NCBI GenBank assembly: GCA_963693365.1
Contig: CAVNZM010000009.1
Location: 9,424,001-9,488,000, forward strand
DNA: 64,000 bases
Reading direction: 5' to 3'
Source of the DNA: Amoebidium appalachense
Lineage: Eukaryota > Ichthyosporea
In this document: in pieces, positions 10,267 to 46,366 of the stretch
Layout of the letters: every line of letters starts with the position of its first letter
Numbering within the stretch: position 1 is the stretch's first letter
Notes under the pieces: model-generated
What the model saw: the letters and a program-made list of their open reading frames with translations, nothing else
Told to the model about the DNA's origin: nothing
The model's database searches: none
Program-made: the position numbers and the translations under genes

Positions 10267-12362
10267 ATGGTTATTATGTTCCAGCATATGTTAGCAGGTA
10301 ATGCACGGAGGGCTTTTTGCACCACTGCACATGCACCGGGGGCCAGCATCCTCGACACTCGAAACATTTTTGGAGGGCACCAAAGACTGCTGGTGGTGTT
10401 GGACATCAACGGGGTTCTACTGCACAGGGCCACAACCAAGAGCAGTGTGAGTTAAAAAATCTAAGAATTCCAAACGTACACGTTGCGAGTTGTGTGCTTG
10501 TGCATGTGCATTGAAAGTAACTACCAATAAGACAGCAGGCAACTTCACGGTTTTAGTTTCTATTAACGATACATATTACTGAGGCATGCATGCACGTGCA
10601 CACAGTCATGTGTGAAAAAATTGCTGCACGATACAAGAGTGTTACTACGAACGACTAGTGCACACTTAATAACATTGTGGACAGTCATTTTACCGGAATG
10701 AACAGATCTCTCAAGACTTGATTGCAAGCATTATAGTTAGGCACGGAACCTCCCCCCCCCCCCCCCCCCCCTCTCCCCCCCTCCCAACGAAAAAAAATGC
10801 TTTCGTCAATAAACTTCATCGTGCAATACCAGCTATAACTTGGGACATGCATGCATTATGATTGCAATAAAGAGAAATGGTTCCGGCGATAGCCATATTA
10901 ACAGAGAAATATATAAAACACACCTCAGAAATTTTATTATCACCACATCAACTGGCGACGCTTTTAGCTTTTCTAACTACTCTCTTTCCCTTTCTAGGTC
11001 AAGGAGCAGTTATCACCACCCACACGTCTTGCTCCAAAGCACTTTGTGTGGAATCGTCCCCACCTGAGTTCTTTTGTGGATTTTCTCAAGCGGCAGCCGT
11101 ATTTTGATGTGGCCGTGTGGTGTTCAGCAAATGCTAAAAACACTCAGGTGCGTACATACATCATTTGCGCAGGATTTAGTATTATGCATTTTTCGTCATT
11201 TGTTTCCAATCCCCACCCCCACCCACCCCCTTCTCCACTTCCCTCTGTCATCTTTTTTTTCTCTTTTATTTTCTTTCTTTCTTCACTCTTGCTCCATATA
11301 TCTTCCCCCCGCCCCCCCCCCCGCCCCCCCCAATAAAAGTAAGGAACTTTTATGCAACGGTTGTACCCCTTGCACCCAGGATGAGGGGGGTAGGGGGTAC
11401 TGCCGAAACAATTGGGCTCGTGGGAAGGGAAAATGGAAATGGCCAATGCATATTGTCTGGATTACAGTATATAGCCACAGCCTATTCAATAATCGTCCCC
11501 CGGCCGCCTCCCCCCCTCCCTCTCCTCCCCCGTTTCCTCTCTCTCCTCTCTCTCCTCTCTCTCCTCTCTCTCCTCTCTCTCCTCTCTCTCTTCTCTCTTC
11601 TCTCTTCTCTCTCTCTCTCTCCTAGCTCTCCCTCCCTCCCTCCCTCCCTCCCTCCCTCCCTCCCTCCCTCCCTCCCTCTCCCTCTCCCTCTCCCTCTCTC
11701 TCTCTGTGTGTGTGTGTTTCCCTCCCCGCCCAACCCCCTCTCTCTTTCTTCTCCCCCCTGCCCCTCTCCCCCCGCCCAACGCTCTCCCTCTCTCTCTCCG
11801 ATCCCCTTCTTCCCTCTTCCTCCGTTTCCTTCTTTCTTTCTCTACTTTCTTTCTCTGGACACTTCCTTTTTTTTTCTTTTTTTCCGTTTTCTGCAGCTCT
11901 TGATGGACCACGTGTTTCCGGATCCACCCAACACGCTCGTCTTTGCCTGGGACCAAGACATGTGTGACGTACATGGCCACCACCCCAACAACCGTTACCA
12001 TCCTCTGTTCAGCAAACCCCTCCATAAGGTATCCATCCCCCCCCCCCCCCCCCCCCCTCCTCCCCACCCCTTCCCTTCCCCGTCCCGTCACCACCTCTTC
12101 CTGGTTTATGCTTTTCACTCCTCCCCCTCCCCCCCTCACCCTGCCCCTCCCCTCCATTCCCCCCCCCCCTTTCCCCCCTCCTCCCCTTGGGCGCAAAACC
12201 TGACGGTCCTCCATTGCATCCCCCCTCCCCCCCCCCCCCCCCTCCCCCCCCTCCCCCCCCCCCCCCCCCCCTCCCCCCTTTCTACCCATGGCCACCTGAT
12301 GGATTTGATAACGTACAGCGCAATTCGAATGCTCCTAGCAAAAGCTGATACAATTGTGCACC

Positions 12363-12395
<33 letters not shown>

Positions 12396-13330
12396 CGCGA
12401 CACACACACACACACACACAAAAAAGAAAGAAAGAAGGAAAGAAAGAAAAGAAAGAAAGAAAGACAGAAAGAATGAGAAAGAAAGAAAACCAGTACCACA
12501 CCGCCCCAACCTCACGGTAAACCACCGCCCCCACACAGATTTGGCTCCATCCCGTACTCGACAAACACTACACCCCCACCAACACACTACTCATCGATGA
12601 CGACCCATACAAAGGGGCATCCACGCCCCTTAACGCAATCCACCCACCCAAGTGGACACCTGACATTAAGGGGGACAACTATCTGGCAGAGGGGGGTGAA
12701 CTGCAGAGGTTGCTGCTGCTGGCATCGCAGTTTGAAAATGTAAGCACCTTTTGCATTTTCTTCCGATATCGAGGTATATGCTTACACTAAAACTCAAGGC
12801 TAATGTTGAAAATGGATCTATCATTTGCATGCTGCCTTTTGAGCAATTACGTTATGACGGTTAGGTTTGAAGTCACCATAAGTTAATTTTTTTTATTCCC
12901 CTCCCCCCCTCCTCCCCGTCCCTCCGTCTCTCGGCCGGTCTCCCCCCTTCCTGGCACACGTGCCTATAGTCTTTACTCTTACAGTTCCGGGTAAGGTTGC
13001 ATATAGATCACTTTTCAACTGACATGACTTCACTTATCAAGCTGCTCATAGGTGGGCCCACATTATTTGGCTGCGCGTGCTTTTCATATTTACGATACTG
13101 GTTGCGGTGGTACAGTAACACATATGATCACCAGTTCACCGATTGCATGACCAATGACTTACACATGTTATCTGGACCATAGACAGCAATGCAACTATGT
13201 TTTATGAACTTGGAATGGCAAAACCTGCGAACATTTTAATGCAGCAGCTATAGTTACCAACTAATCTATCTGTTTTGGTTGACAGGTGCAAGAGTTGGTG
13301 AAGGCGTACTACAAGCAGGACGCCAGTTGA
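10267..13330 (+). CDS. FCP1/NIF-like HAD-family phosphatase, five exons
   Basis: Exons 10267-10446, 10998-11147, 11897-12028, 12539-12739 and 13286-13330 all join at phase 0 with GT-AG borders (donors GTGAGT, GTGCGT, GTATCC, GTAAGC) and give 235 residues. Exon 1 holds LLVVLDINGVLL, the HAD motif I of the FCP1/NIF (CTD-phosphatase-like) family; the first Asp (46) is kept but the second is Asn (48), where active phosphatases usually have Asp. Exon 2 has FVDFLKRQPYFDVAVWCSA (motif II region) and exon 4 NTLLIDDDPYK (motif IV, two Asp). Such proteins act on phosphoproteins. The loss of the general-acid Asp suggests altered or weak catalysis, as is seen in some plant relatives. The start is the first ATG in frame; an acceptor-like AG at 10290 leaves room for an earlier exon. 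Confidence 0.75.
11148..11896 (+). repeat. Intron 2 of the phosphatase gene: pyrimidine simple repeats
   Basis: Filled with CT, CCCT and C-rich repeats (notably 11530-11705). The long frames crossing it are products of the repeat. It ends in TTTTCTGCAG, a good acceptor. Confidence 0.85.
12029..12538 (+). repeat. Intron 3 of the phosphatase gene: C runs, CA and GAAA repeats
   Basis: Contains C runs at 12039-12057, 12224-12275 and 12362-12394, then a short CA tract and a GAAA-rich tract (12424-12490). It ends CCCCCACACAG. Confidence 0.85.
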
Positions 13331-13383
13331 TGCAGTGCTGTGATTTGCGGGCCCAGCAAACCATCGTTGAACAGTTCCTGCAG

Positions 13384-13423
<40 letters not shown>

Positions 13424-13860
13424 ACACACACACACCAAAACAATACAATAACAGTACATGCACGCCCGCACGCCCGCACGCACGCACGCACGCATGCGTA
13501 CATTCACGCACGTAAGCACACACGCATGCATGCGCACGCACGCATGCACGCACGTACTCCTGATTATTATACACGCCAGCCTTACATCTAGGCTTCAAAC
13601 GGTTCGTACTTCAATCCTTTTTTTTTTTTTTTTTTTTTTCCTTTGCTGGTGCTAATTTTTATGTGGCTACTTCCAATTCTTCCTTACGTTTTCTTTTACA
13701 ACCTGCTTTGCAAGTAAATTAGGAGGTCTCGGTACATATGAAAGCCAGAATATATGAAGGCCCTCTTTTCCCTACTCCCCCCCACCCACCCCACTGCCTC
13801 ACACACCCCCTGCTACTAGAAGGGTCAATCTGTTTCTACTACGCTGCCTTTCCCCCCCCA

Positions 13861-13891
<31 letters not shown>

Positions 13892-14948
13892 GACCTCCAC
13901 AACCGACAACAAAGGTCTAGAGCAGACAGGTTCTTGCTATTTAGGCAACACCATACCATTTGCATCACACCATAAGGTGTATAGATATACTGAATACAAA
14001 TGAAAATGGCACTCGGTGACTCGTATTTTATTGGCTATTGGTCTGAGCCTGTCTGCCCTATGTACAGGTATATATACCGAGTGACCGGGTCACTCCATTT
14101 ACCTCACTAATATATGTATATTAGCTACACCGTAATTCACCCACAGTTCTCTTGGTCTACACTCTGCAAACACAACCGACTGTACAACTGCGGTTACTTG
14201 AAGGGCTTCATGTTTGTATTTAAACGTTTCTAGACCGTTCAAAACGTATGCACATAGACATAGGTGACATGAGAATAGAAATATTTACGTACTTGAGAAA
14301 CAACGAAAACAAGGACCAACACACTCTTGAGATGCACAAATTACCCATTTTTTACAGCCCAAACCAGGCGGTGTTAGAAAACGGCAGTCTATGTACAGTG
14401 CTGTACACCAGGTCAAAATTTTAAAATCACGGCCAGCTATCACACCAGCATTCGTGCAGTTCCAGTATTAAACCACGCACAAATATACACAAAGAAGCAA
14501 ACCACCACCACAAGCACACACAATATTTCTGTGGTAACCGAAATTTCCTTGTGGAAAAAAATAGTTCACAAAATGCGGTGCTCACTTAGACAGACATGTG
14601 CTTGCACGTGCAGGCATTGAGTTAACCTGCAACAAGTTTATCCATCAATCAAATTCATGTATACAGTATGTTACTATGGTAGCACTATACTGCATCATAA
14701 GCTACACGGTACCGATATGTAAAACCCCCCCTCCCCCCTCTCCCTCATATACATACCCCTGTTTGCCTTCACAAAACAATGCGGCACGAAGGTTAAGCCA
14801 ACAAAACAGAAATAGTAGAAACAAGCCCACATAAACGCAAAAGTGGGCAGTGACAGCCTAATTTAAGAATCCCCTCATAAGGCGCCCTTAACTGCATCTC
14901 GCGTGAATGCCGTGTTCTCAGGCCTTGTGCCCCACCGGGCCGAAATTT
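13331..14948. other. Intergenic between convergent genes
   Basis: Begins with C43-type and CA/CG repeats (13383-13560), T runs (13619-13639 and 13862-13891) and then unique AT-rich DNA without a recognised gene. The plus-strand phosphatase gene ends to the left and a minus-strand gene ends to the right. Confidence 0.6.
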
Positions 14949-24988
<10,040 letters not shown>

Positions 24989-25008
24989 CTATGTGTGTGT
25001 GTGTACGT

Positions 25009-25190
<182 letters not shown>

Positions 25191-25329
25191 GTGCAGGTGG
25201 GTTCACCTTCATGCGTGCATGCATGTGTGTGTGTGGTTGTGGTGGTGGGGGTTTCAAAGAACTTGGACAAAGGGAATGTTTGGGGGAGGGGGGGGGGGGG
25301 GGGGGGGGGCAAGATTAGAGCCCGATGGA

Positions 25330-26540
25330 AGATCGACAGTGAAAGGTCATTAACCTCTACAGGACCGGACTAATTGATTCTACCGGCTACCGGCTCCCTG
25401 TAGGGACCTAAACAGCTGTGCTTTTGCGGCTCAAAATCCCTACAAAAACCCCAAATAAATTGTAAATGTCGACAGGTATATATATGTCTTACCTACATAC
25501 GTTACTACAATGGTTTGGGGGAAAATATCATTATTTCGTATACTTTTATACCTGTTTCTAAAGTTACTTTCAAAATTCCTAGAAAATATTTGAGTTTCCA
25601 TCGAATGTCGACTGATTTCCCAATGGTCCAATCCGAAGATTGCATTGACAGCATTCCCGTGTCGTCATTGACTAGTCAAGCCGGCAAGCACCCTTTGTAG
25701 ATACACCATATACAGCATATCGTTATTAGAGTAAAGTTCAATTTATAAGGATAAGTGTATATTCAGATCTCGCGCTATTTTTATTTGGCTATTTCCTATC
25801 AACTTTATGTTCACATTAGAGCACAAACTCACTTATGTCGATATCAGTTGACTAGACGTCGATCTCGTGAAAATTACGGATCTGAACAGGTTGATGTGTA
25901 ACATCCGGCCGGAATCGTGGAAGAGGGGGGAAATGATCTCCATCTACGATCAATTTTTATGTTTATTAATATATAAGAAAGGGAATCCGGAGTGCAGTAG
26001 GAAGGGGGGCGGGAGGGAGGGGGAATCATGGCTGGCAGACAGGCAGGAATAAATGGTCTTCTCTAAAAAACTGCTTTTTATGTGACTTCAGCCCCTCTCT
26101 CTCTCCACTCTCCCTCTCCCTCTCCCTCCCCCCCTCCCCCTCCCCCCCCCCTCCCTCTCTCTCTCTCCCTCTCTCTCTTTCTCTCTCTCTCCCCCTCCCC
26201 CCCCCCCCCCCCCCCCCACTCACAAAAAAAAAAAATCAACTTGCCATTTCCTTCCCCATTCCCATCACTACCAGCACCAGCACCACACTCCTGTGCACAG
26301 CTTCTCTTTCCTTATATATATATTTTATTATACTTTTTATTTAATTTTTACCTCTTTAACTTTTTTTGTGTGTTTGGGGGGGAGGGGGGAGGGGGGGCTG
26401 GTTTCACCTTCAGGAAGACCTACGGTGTCCATTTGTAGTATTCGGGCACGGGCACGTAGAGAGCTCCTGTGATCTACAACTTAGTAGTAAGCACACATAC
26501 AACCACACTAAAACACACACACACACACACATACACACAC
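25330..26540. other. Non-coding or unassigned DNA
   Basis: Unique AT-rich DNA to about 26080, then CT and C runs (26096-26218) and a G run (26375-26396). A short plausible exon on the minus strand near 26418-26462 is the only hint of coding. Confidence 0.5.
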
Positions 26541-26549
26541 ACATCCCGT

Positions 26550-27406
26550 TGGAATACGTCACTACGTAGGACAGCAAGAGCCTTGAAGTATTTGTATGTG
26601 TCTAGCTTTGCTTGTACACGTGTCTTGTTTTCTCCTTTGTGCTCTCTTCCTCTCCCTCCCCCCCCTCCCCCCTCCCCCCCCCCCCCCCCGTATCTCTCTC
26701 TCTCCCTTGTTTCTGTATGCACAGATATCTGTAGATCTGTGCACACCTGGCTCTCTTGCCTGATAGAAATTATTGTATTTTATTTGTGTTTGCTTTGCTC
26801 TGTTTATCTGAGAAGTAGCGTGATTGGCTAGCTATCTTCGTTGTCTTTGTTTTAGTTCAAAGTAGTTTCGTTTTAGTTCACAATAGGATGACTCACTAAT
26901 AGACGCGAGTGAGTACATCTATAGATCGTGATGTGCATTCCTGTCTATTATTATACGTGTTATGATTGGACACAATAGATATGTTTGGAATTCGTTTTAT
27001 CATAACGTGTCCTCACTTTGAGAGTGTCAACTATTAGGAAATATATGTACTTAGATGAGTTTCTTTATAGAGACGAGTATAAGTATATATGTGTATTAAT
27101 AGTGACAAGATGTATAATTATTTACGTTATTTAAGTAAGAGTTTCTAAGCTTCAGTTATGTCGGAAGTTGGAATGCGTATGCTCTGTTGGAATGTATTTT
27201 TCTATCATCTGATAGAATCGATTGGTTCTCTTCTTTTAGTTGAGATAAGATGTACAAAAAGACCCGAGAGCACAATAAAAGGTCAGTTGTTGTTGAAATC
27301 TTTCAAGTGTCGTGAACAACTCCGATTGCCCTCTCTTTATTATGTTGGTCTTGTTTTACATGACGCCTCTGTGCACTCTGCTCCCTTAGACCCGTACACA
27401 ACAACA
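26550..27406 (-). repeat. LTR-like repeat (second of an inverted pair)
   Basis: Reverse complement of the repeat at 23812-24664: on the minus strand it begins TGTTGTTGTGTACGGG and ends GACGTATTCCA. The shared words include GTAGGACAGCAAGAG and AGGGAGCAGAGTGC. Confidence 0.6.
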
Positions 27407-27570
27407 CATCCTGCCATTTTAATACTCGAACCCCTTCCCCCCACACACATACACACCCACACACCCACAAACACCCAACGAACACGTACACATCAGCACG
27501 CACGCTCGCACGGCCGCACCGGCGCACACGTGCGTAGCTGCATTGCCGACTTTCCTCGAGATGTGTTATT

Positions 27571-27596
27571 GTGTGTGTGTGTGTGTGTGTGCGTGT

Positions 27597-27636
<40 letters not shown>

Positions 27637-27917
27637 ATGTGTGTGTGCGTATGTGTGTGTGTGTGTGTGTGTGTATGCGTGTGTGTGTGCGTGTGTGTGC
27701 GTGTGTGTGTGTGTGTATGTGACTTTGTGTGTGTGTGTGTCTGTGTGTGTGTGCGCGTGCAGGCGTGTACAGTGCGTGAGTGCGTGAGTGCGTGTGTGTG
27801 TGGCGGTGTGTGTGTATGTGTGTGTGTGTGTGTGTGTACGCGAACGCGCGTGCGCACGTGTGCAGGCGTGTACGGTGCGTGAGTGTGTGTGTGTATGTGT
27901 GTCACGGTGTGTGTGGC

Positions 27918-28013
<96 letters not shown>
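27571..28013 (+). repeat. (TG)n composite microsatellite
   Basis: Mostly TG with CG, CA and AT changes; the purest part is 27918-28013. It is followed by G-rich DNA to 28095. Confidence 0.97.
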
Positions 28014-28673
28014 TCGTTTCATAAGGGGCACATTGGGGGAGGGGGGGAAAGGGGGGAGGAGGACCAAAAAGTGCGGAGGGGAGGGGGGGGGGGATGGGTG
28101 ATGATTGATGTGTTGAGAGGGGTGATAATTGATGCGCTAGCATTTTATTATAGTAGCAACAGAAATGTGCCAGTATTGGTTAATTAAATCACGGTTGTCA
28201 CTACAGCCTTGCATAAGATTAAATATTGGTAATCACTTCCACAAACTTTAAACAATGTCATCGCCGGTGTTAAAGTATAGACGTATTTGCTCGGATTTTC
28301 AATTGCGCGGCCTTTTTTCTAGATCAACTAATTTTTTTTTTGTAGAGCTGTTGACTTATTAAAAACACTGACTCAGCTTCGTGACTTTGTGGTTATACTG
28401 CAAATACATGCTCGTGGCCATAGATACTTTATGATGCATAGGTCCTGGTTTGCTGATCTAAGATGATGATGCTTCATGCGTCAGCGCTGGCTAACTGGCT
28501 CCTCATCTCATCCTTGAGGGTTTCGTAGATGCTTTCGTAATCCGGGAGCGGGTCGAGCTAAGACGATAATGCTTCTTGCGTCGGCGCTGGCTAACTGGCT
28601 CCTCATCTCATCCTTGAGGGTTTCGTAGATGCTTTCGTACTCCGGGAGCGGGTCGAGCTAAGATGATAGTGCT

Positions 28674-42056
<13,383 letters not shown>

Positions 42057-44140
42057 GTTGGCCTACAGCTTGTCTCGTTCAAAGCAAAAGAGGTACACTC
42101 GGTATACTCTAGCCAAACGTGAGTGATCGTTTTGCTGTTTGTTCGAGACTGGATCCCACATAAATGGCACGGGGCGCCGGGGCTCGAAATGCATAATCGG
42201 CTGCTCGAACAGATCTCCTAGCCTCGATCTCTCTCTCTCTCTCTTTTTCTTTTTGTAGAAAATTGAGATAGTCCAATAAGTGCAAGTTAAGTGAGACTAA
42301 CCCAGATTTTGGATTTATAGCAGAGCTTGTGAAAGAAGGTCCTATCAAAAAAATTTAACACCTTTTAATGGTTTATTTCTGTGCTCTTATGTGCTGTAAC
42401 GTGAATCAATGCTCACAAATGCTGCATCATTCGTACTTTCGTTGACAAATTCCCTTAGATATACACTAGATATGTTTTTAGGATTCGTGTTTTCGGCTGA
42501 CTCTGAGCACTGCCACTGTCGTTAGCTAATGCTACCCCTACATATTTTGCTAATACCACGACGCAGGTCGGGCATTAATAACTATTCAATACGTAGTTAT
42601 CTCCGGAAAATCTGTTAGCGTGTTGCAGCTGTATGGCTGGTAGCTATGGTTGGTTTGGTGTACATACGTCCATATATACACATCTGGTGGTATATGTACA
42701 ATACATTATCCTCGAGATGTAATACCTGAGTATAGGGAGACGCTCGAAGCTGATTCGACGAATGATTGGACAGCCGAACTCCCCCTAACATCCGCCTCTG
42801 GGGTGTGTCGGCATGTAATGTTTCTTTTACTAAATGTGCAATGTACATGCATTCTTGTAAGTTGTAACGAATGATTGCGTATCATGTGACAAATTAAGAC
42901 AGTTATTCTCGATGAAGAAAAACAAGTTGATGGGTGTCTTCTGTTTCCTTAACATGCTCTATGGCTGTAACGGTTAAACGATTCATTAGAAAGAACCCAG
43001 AGTGCAATGACACATCGGAAATTCTCTGTATCTCTCAGAATATTGCTCAATAGTCACTGGGGATCCTTGGCGTCAAATCCACGGCCCTCTGAACACACGG
43101 CCTTGGCGCGGGAGATTAGTGTAACGTCATCGATTTTAGATTCAACTGTCATGCATAGCAAGAAGCGACTGCAAAGCAAAACCGTAGGGCACACTAACCG
43201 AAAAACAATAAAGTAACAACAACATTCGTGCAGTACATACATACATACATATTTATACAATTTTGATACATATTTTATGGCATTTTCTACTACTGGGCGC
43301 TCACAGTGCCAGCTCCGCTTCCTCCTCATCTACCTCACATGTAGCCTAAGTAGATCTGCCTCTCTAGCCAGGCCGAGCATCCTGAGTTGCTGCAATATCA
43401 GCGAGAAATAAGAGTGGTTCAAAGCTGATCGTGTTTGTTGGTAGGTTTCGAGTACTACTGCTTGTGTCACTAATGCCAGCCTTTTCCTTCTCTTCCCTCT
43501 CATGAGCGCATGTTGTTTGGTTTTTCCTCGCTCTAGCTGGCATGTTTGTGCTACCACACCGTGGTTTCTCGATTTTCGCAGCACCCAGGCAGGCTGCAAT
43601 CTCGCTCAGCATTCGCTGCACTAGATGTCAAAAGTCGTGCTGGGCTTCTTCAACTTCTGAGAGGCAATCCGCCTTCCCCCTTCCCCTCCTCCCCCCACTG
43701 TATACATATCTCTCTTCCTCTCATGCCCCCATACTTACTCTCCTTTTCTAACTCACTGCTCTTGTCCCGTGTCACACTCACACATACACAAAATGTAACG
43801 CTGTCCCCTGCTCCCTCCTCCCTCTTCCCTCTTTCCTCCGTCCGTCCCTGTCTTTCCTCTCTCGCTTCTACCCCCCCCCCCCCCCCCCGTCCCTGCCCCT
43901 CAATATGTTATAGATGGCCTATCATGGAATATATGCCTCCCTCCTGTTCCCCTTTTCTTTCTTTCTTCCTCCAGGCTCTGTGTCTTGTCAATGCAGAAAC
44001 CCTCCTACAAAGAAATTCATATACTAGTCTTTAAACCCCACCCTTCCCCACTCCCCCCCTCCCCCTCCCTCATTCTCTAAAGCTTCCCCTGCCTCCATCC
44101 CTCGGCCTGAGTCGATCTGTCCCCTCTTTCCTCCGCGGGA

Positions 44141-44199
<59 letters not shown>

Positions 44200-44560
44200 A
44201 GTCTCTCTCCCATCCCTTCCCCCCTCACACCCACACACTCTCCCTCCCTCCTTCCCGGCTCCCCTCCCCCCCCCCCCCAAACCTCTGTCCCCTTCTCTCT
44301 TCTCGCACTTCCGCTTTCTGTCTCTCTATCACCCTCCTCCTATGCCTCTTCGGGGCCCCCCCAGTCCCTGTGTCTGTTGACGCAAGCAACCCCATGGCCC
44401 GCAAAAAAGCTCAACTCGAAGTTCCCTCCCTCCTCCCCCCCCCCCCCTCCCCCTCTCTCCCCTGCCTCCTTTCCTCCCCCAGCCTTCCTCACTCTCTCCC
44501 TCCCTTGGCCTTTCTCCCTCCTTCCCTTTTCCTCACACAACTACACTCTCGCCAACGGTC

Positions 44561-44598
<38 letters not shown>

Positions 44599-45468
44599 CG
44601 CCCCCCCCCCCTCCATCTCTTGCTCACGCTCTCGCTCCACCCTCCCCCCTCCCCACCCCTCTCACACTCGCTCGCCCCCCCCCCCCCCCCCCCCCCCCCT
44701 CCACCTCCTCCGGTATGGTTGGCACAGACGGCTCAGTGTATACACTTCTGTGCTTCAGTGTTGCTGTTGTTTTGGACTGGCAATTTCAGTCATCAGCTGG
44801 GCCACGTGAAGGATGCATAGGTTCTGCCCTGAAGTTTCGCAGACAGCATCTATACATAAAGGTTATCAGCGTTCACATTGTTTGGCACAATAGTTTCAAA
44901 GGCCGCTTAAAAAGCGTGTTTGCCTTCGTGGCAGCATATGATGATGTAAGTTGTTCTTCACACAGAGACGGGTCCAACTAATAAATGTGAAGCTTGCGAA
45001 CACGTTCAGAATCAAGCTGGCTGTCTTTCCTTTCAGCGTTCCTCATCTGCGATTCTACATTATTATTATGTCTGTGCCTTTTTTATATTTACTGTTTTCT
45101 AAAACAAGGGTGAGTACTACATAGGCACTTGAAAGTAACAGCTTTCAAGTGACCGTTACGGGAGGCACCAGTCAGCCAGTCATATGACAAGGCGTCAGAG
45201 TCGACACCCTCCCGCCGGACGCAGCAATCTATGTAATCAGTTGAATCTTGAGAGTTGCTCACGAGTGACGTTCAGGACCAAGGTCGTGAGTTCAGAGGGC
45301 CGTGTTTACATCCCAGTCAGCGTCAAATTTCGCTCAGCCAATCACAGGGGCCAAATCGACCATAAACCGCGTGATTTTTGATCAATGAATAGGGCGGGTT
45401 GCTATGGAATTTATTAGCGATTGGCTTGCAAAAAAAAACAGAGGGGGGTAAAAGCAAAATTTGTTTAC
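42057..45468. other. Intergenic, no certain gene
   Basis: Upstream of the HAP2-like start. Contains unique DNA to about 43600, then CT/C-rich repeats (43660-44700; a (CT)n tract at 44144-44198). A plus-strand stretch at 44836-44945 (QHLYIKVISVHIVWHNSFKG to AAYDD) ends in a strong GTAAGT donor and could be an isolated exon, but no partner was found. Confidence 0.4.
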
Positions 45469-45903
45469 GATTTCGTTCCTGTGTGCGTAGGTCGCTCTTC
45501 TCCAGCAGTGTCTCCACCTTCTCCGCAGAGAAATACCGCTGGTCGAAATAGAGTGAACTGCTGCTAGCCCAAGAGTCTTCCTTCGGCACAACCCGTACTA
45601 TTCCTGTTATTGTGCACGGAGACACCTCATCTTGCAGGTATGTCAAAACCAATTCGTTTTTTTCCACCTCTGTTTGCTGAATACTTGGTATTGGTTGTTT
45701 TCGCGGTGAAAAAACCAGCCAACCGTAACCGTTGGCTTGGTCCCACCCTTGATTGCCCGCACCCATATATGCGTTTCATTTGGTTGATTTGCTATCCTCA
45801 CAAGAACAGTGTCACCGAGACGTACCACCCCTGCATTTGTGGCTATGGATTCTCCAAGTGCGCGTCTCCCATTAATAGTATTGGCCCATTTATCACGCCA
45901 CAT
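45469..45903 (-). pseudogene. BAH-domain protein fragment, frameshifted
   Basis: From ATG at 45903 the minus strand reads WRDKWANTINGRRALGES, RLGDTVLVRI, then VTVGWFFHRENNQ. The frame then changes near the T4 run 45698-45701 and continues EVEKNELVLTYLQDEVSP, CTITGIVRVVPKEDSW and SLYFDQRYFSAEKVE. This order (GDxVLV, WFxRxE, NELxLT, I.G..RVV, YFDQRYF) is that of a BAH domain, a chromatin protein module that binds histones or modified tails. It ends at a GTAAAC donor (45468) or at a stop at 45382. The one-base shift makes it a broken copy or a sequencing error. Other exons were not identified. Confidence 0.55.
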
Positions 45904-46185
45904 TCTTCTGAGGCCAAAACAAAATCAAAGAAAGGGTCGGACGTGTATTTCACCATTTTTTTTGAAAGCTCGCTACAACGTTTTTCGCTGCCTACTGTAC
46001 GTATACTCTGCCTAGTGCACTTCCCAGAAACCTGACTCACGGCGGGGCACTCGCCACTCTATGTCAGCGCAAGCTGTCTCAGAGTCCCTGGGGCCTTTTT
46101 TCTTTCTTTCTTTCTTTTTTTTTTTATGTTGCTGCAGGCGACGCGGCGTAGTAGTGCCCAGCCATTTACGTAAGCCAGTGGGTAT

Positions 46186-46224
<39 letters not shown>

Positions 46225-46319
46225 CCCCCCCCCCCCCCCCCCCCTCCCCCCCTCCCCCCCCCTCCCCTCTCTCTCTCTCTCTCTCTCTCTTTCCCCCCCC
46301 CCCCCCTCTCTCTCTCTCC

Positions 46320-46366
<47 letters not shown>

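Noticed and set aside
11381-12520. 379-residue Pro/Leu-rich plus-strand frame
   Set aside because: It runs through two introns of pyrimidine repeats; only its part at 11897-12028 is a real exon.
43546-44820. Pro/Ser/Leu-rich plus-strand frames
   Set aside because: CT/C-rich repeat translations; only the small 44836-44945 stretch looks protein-like.
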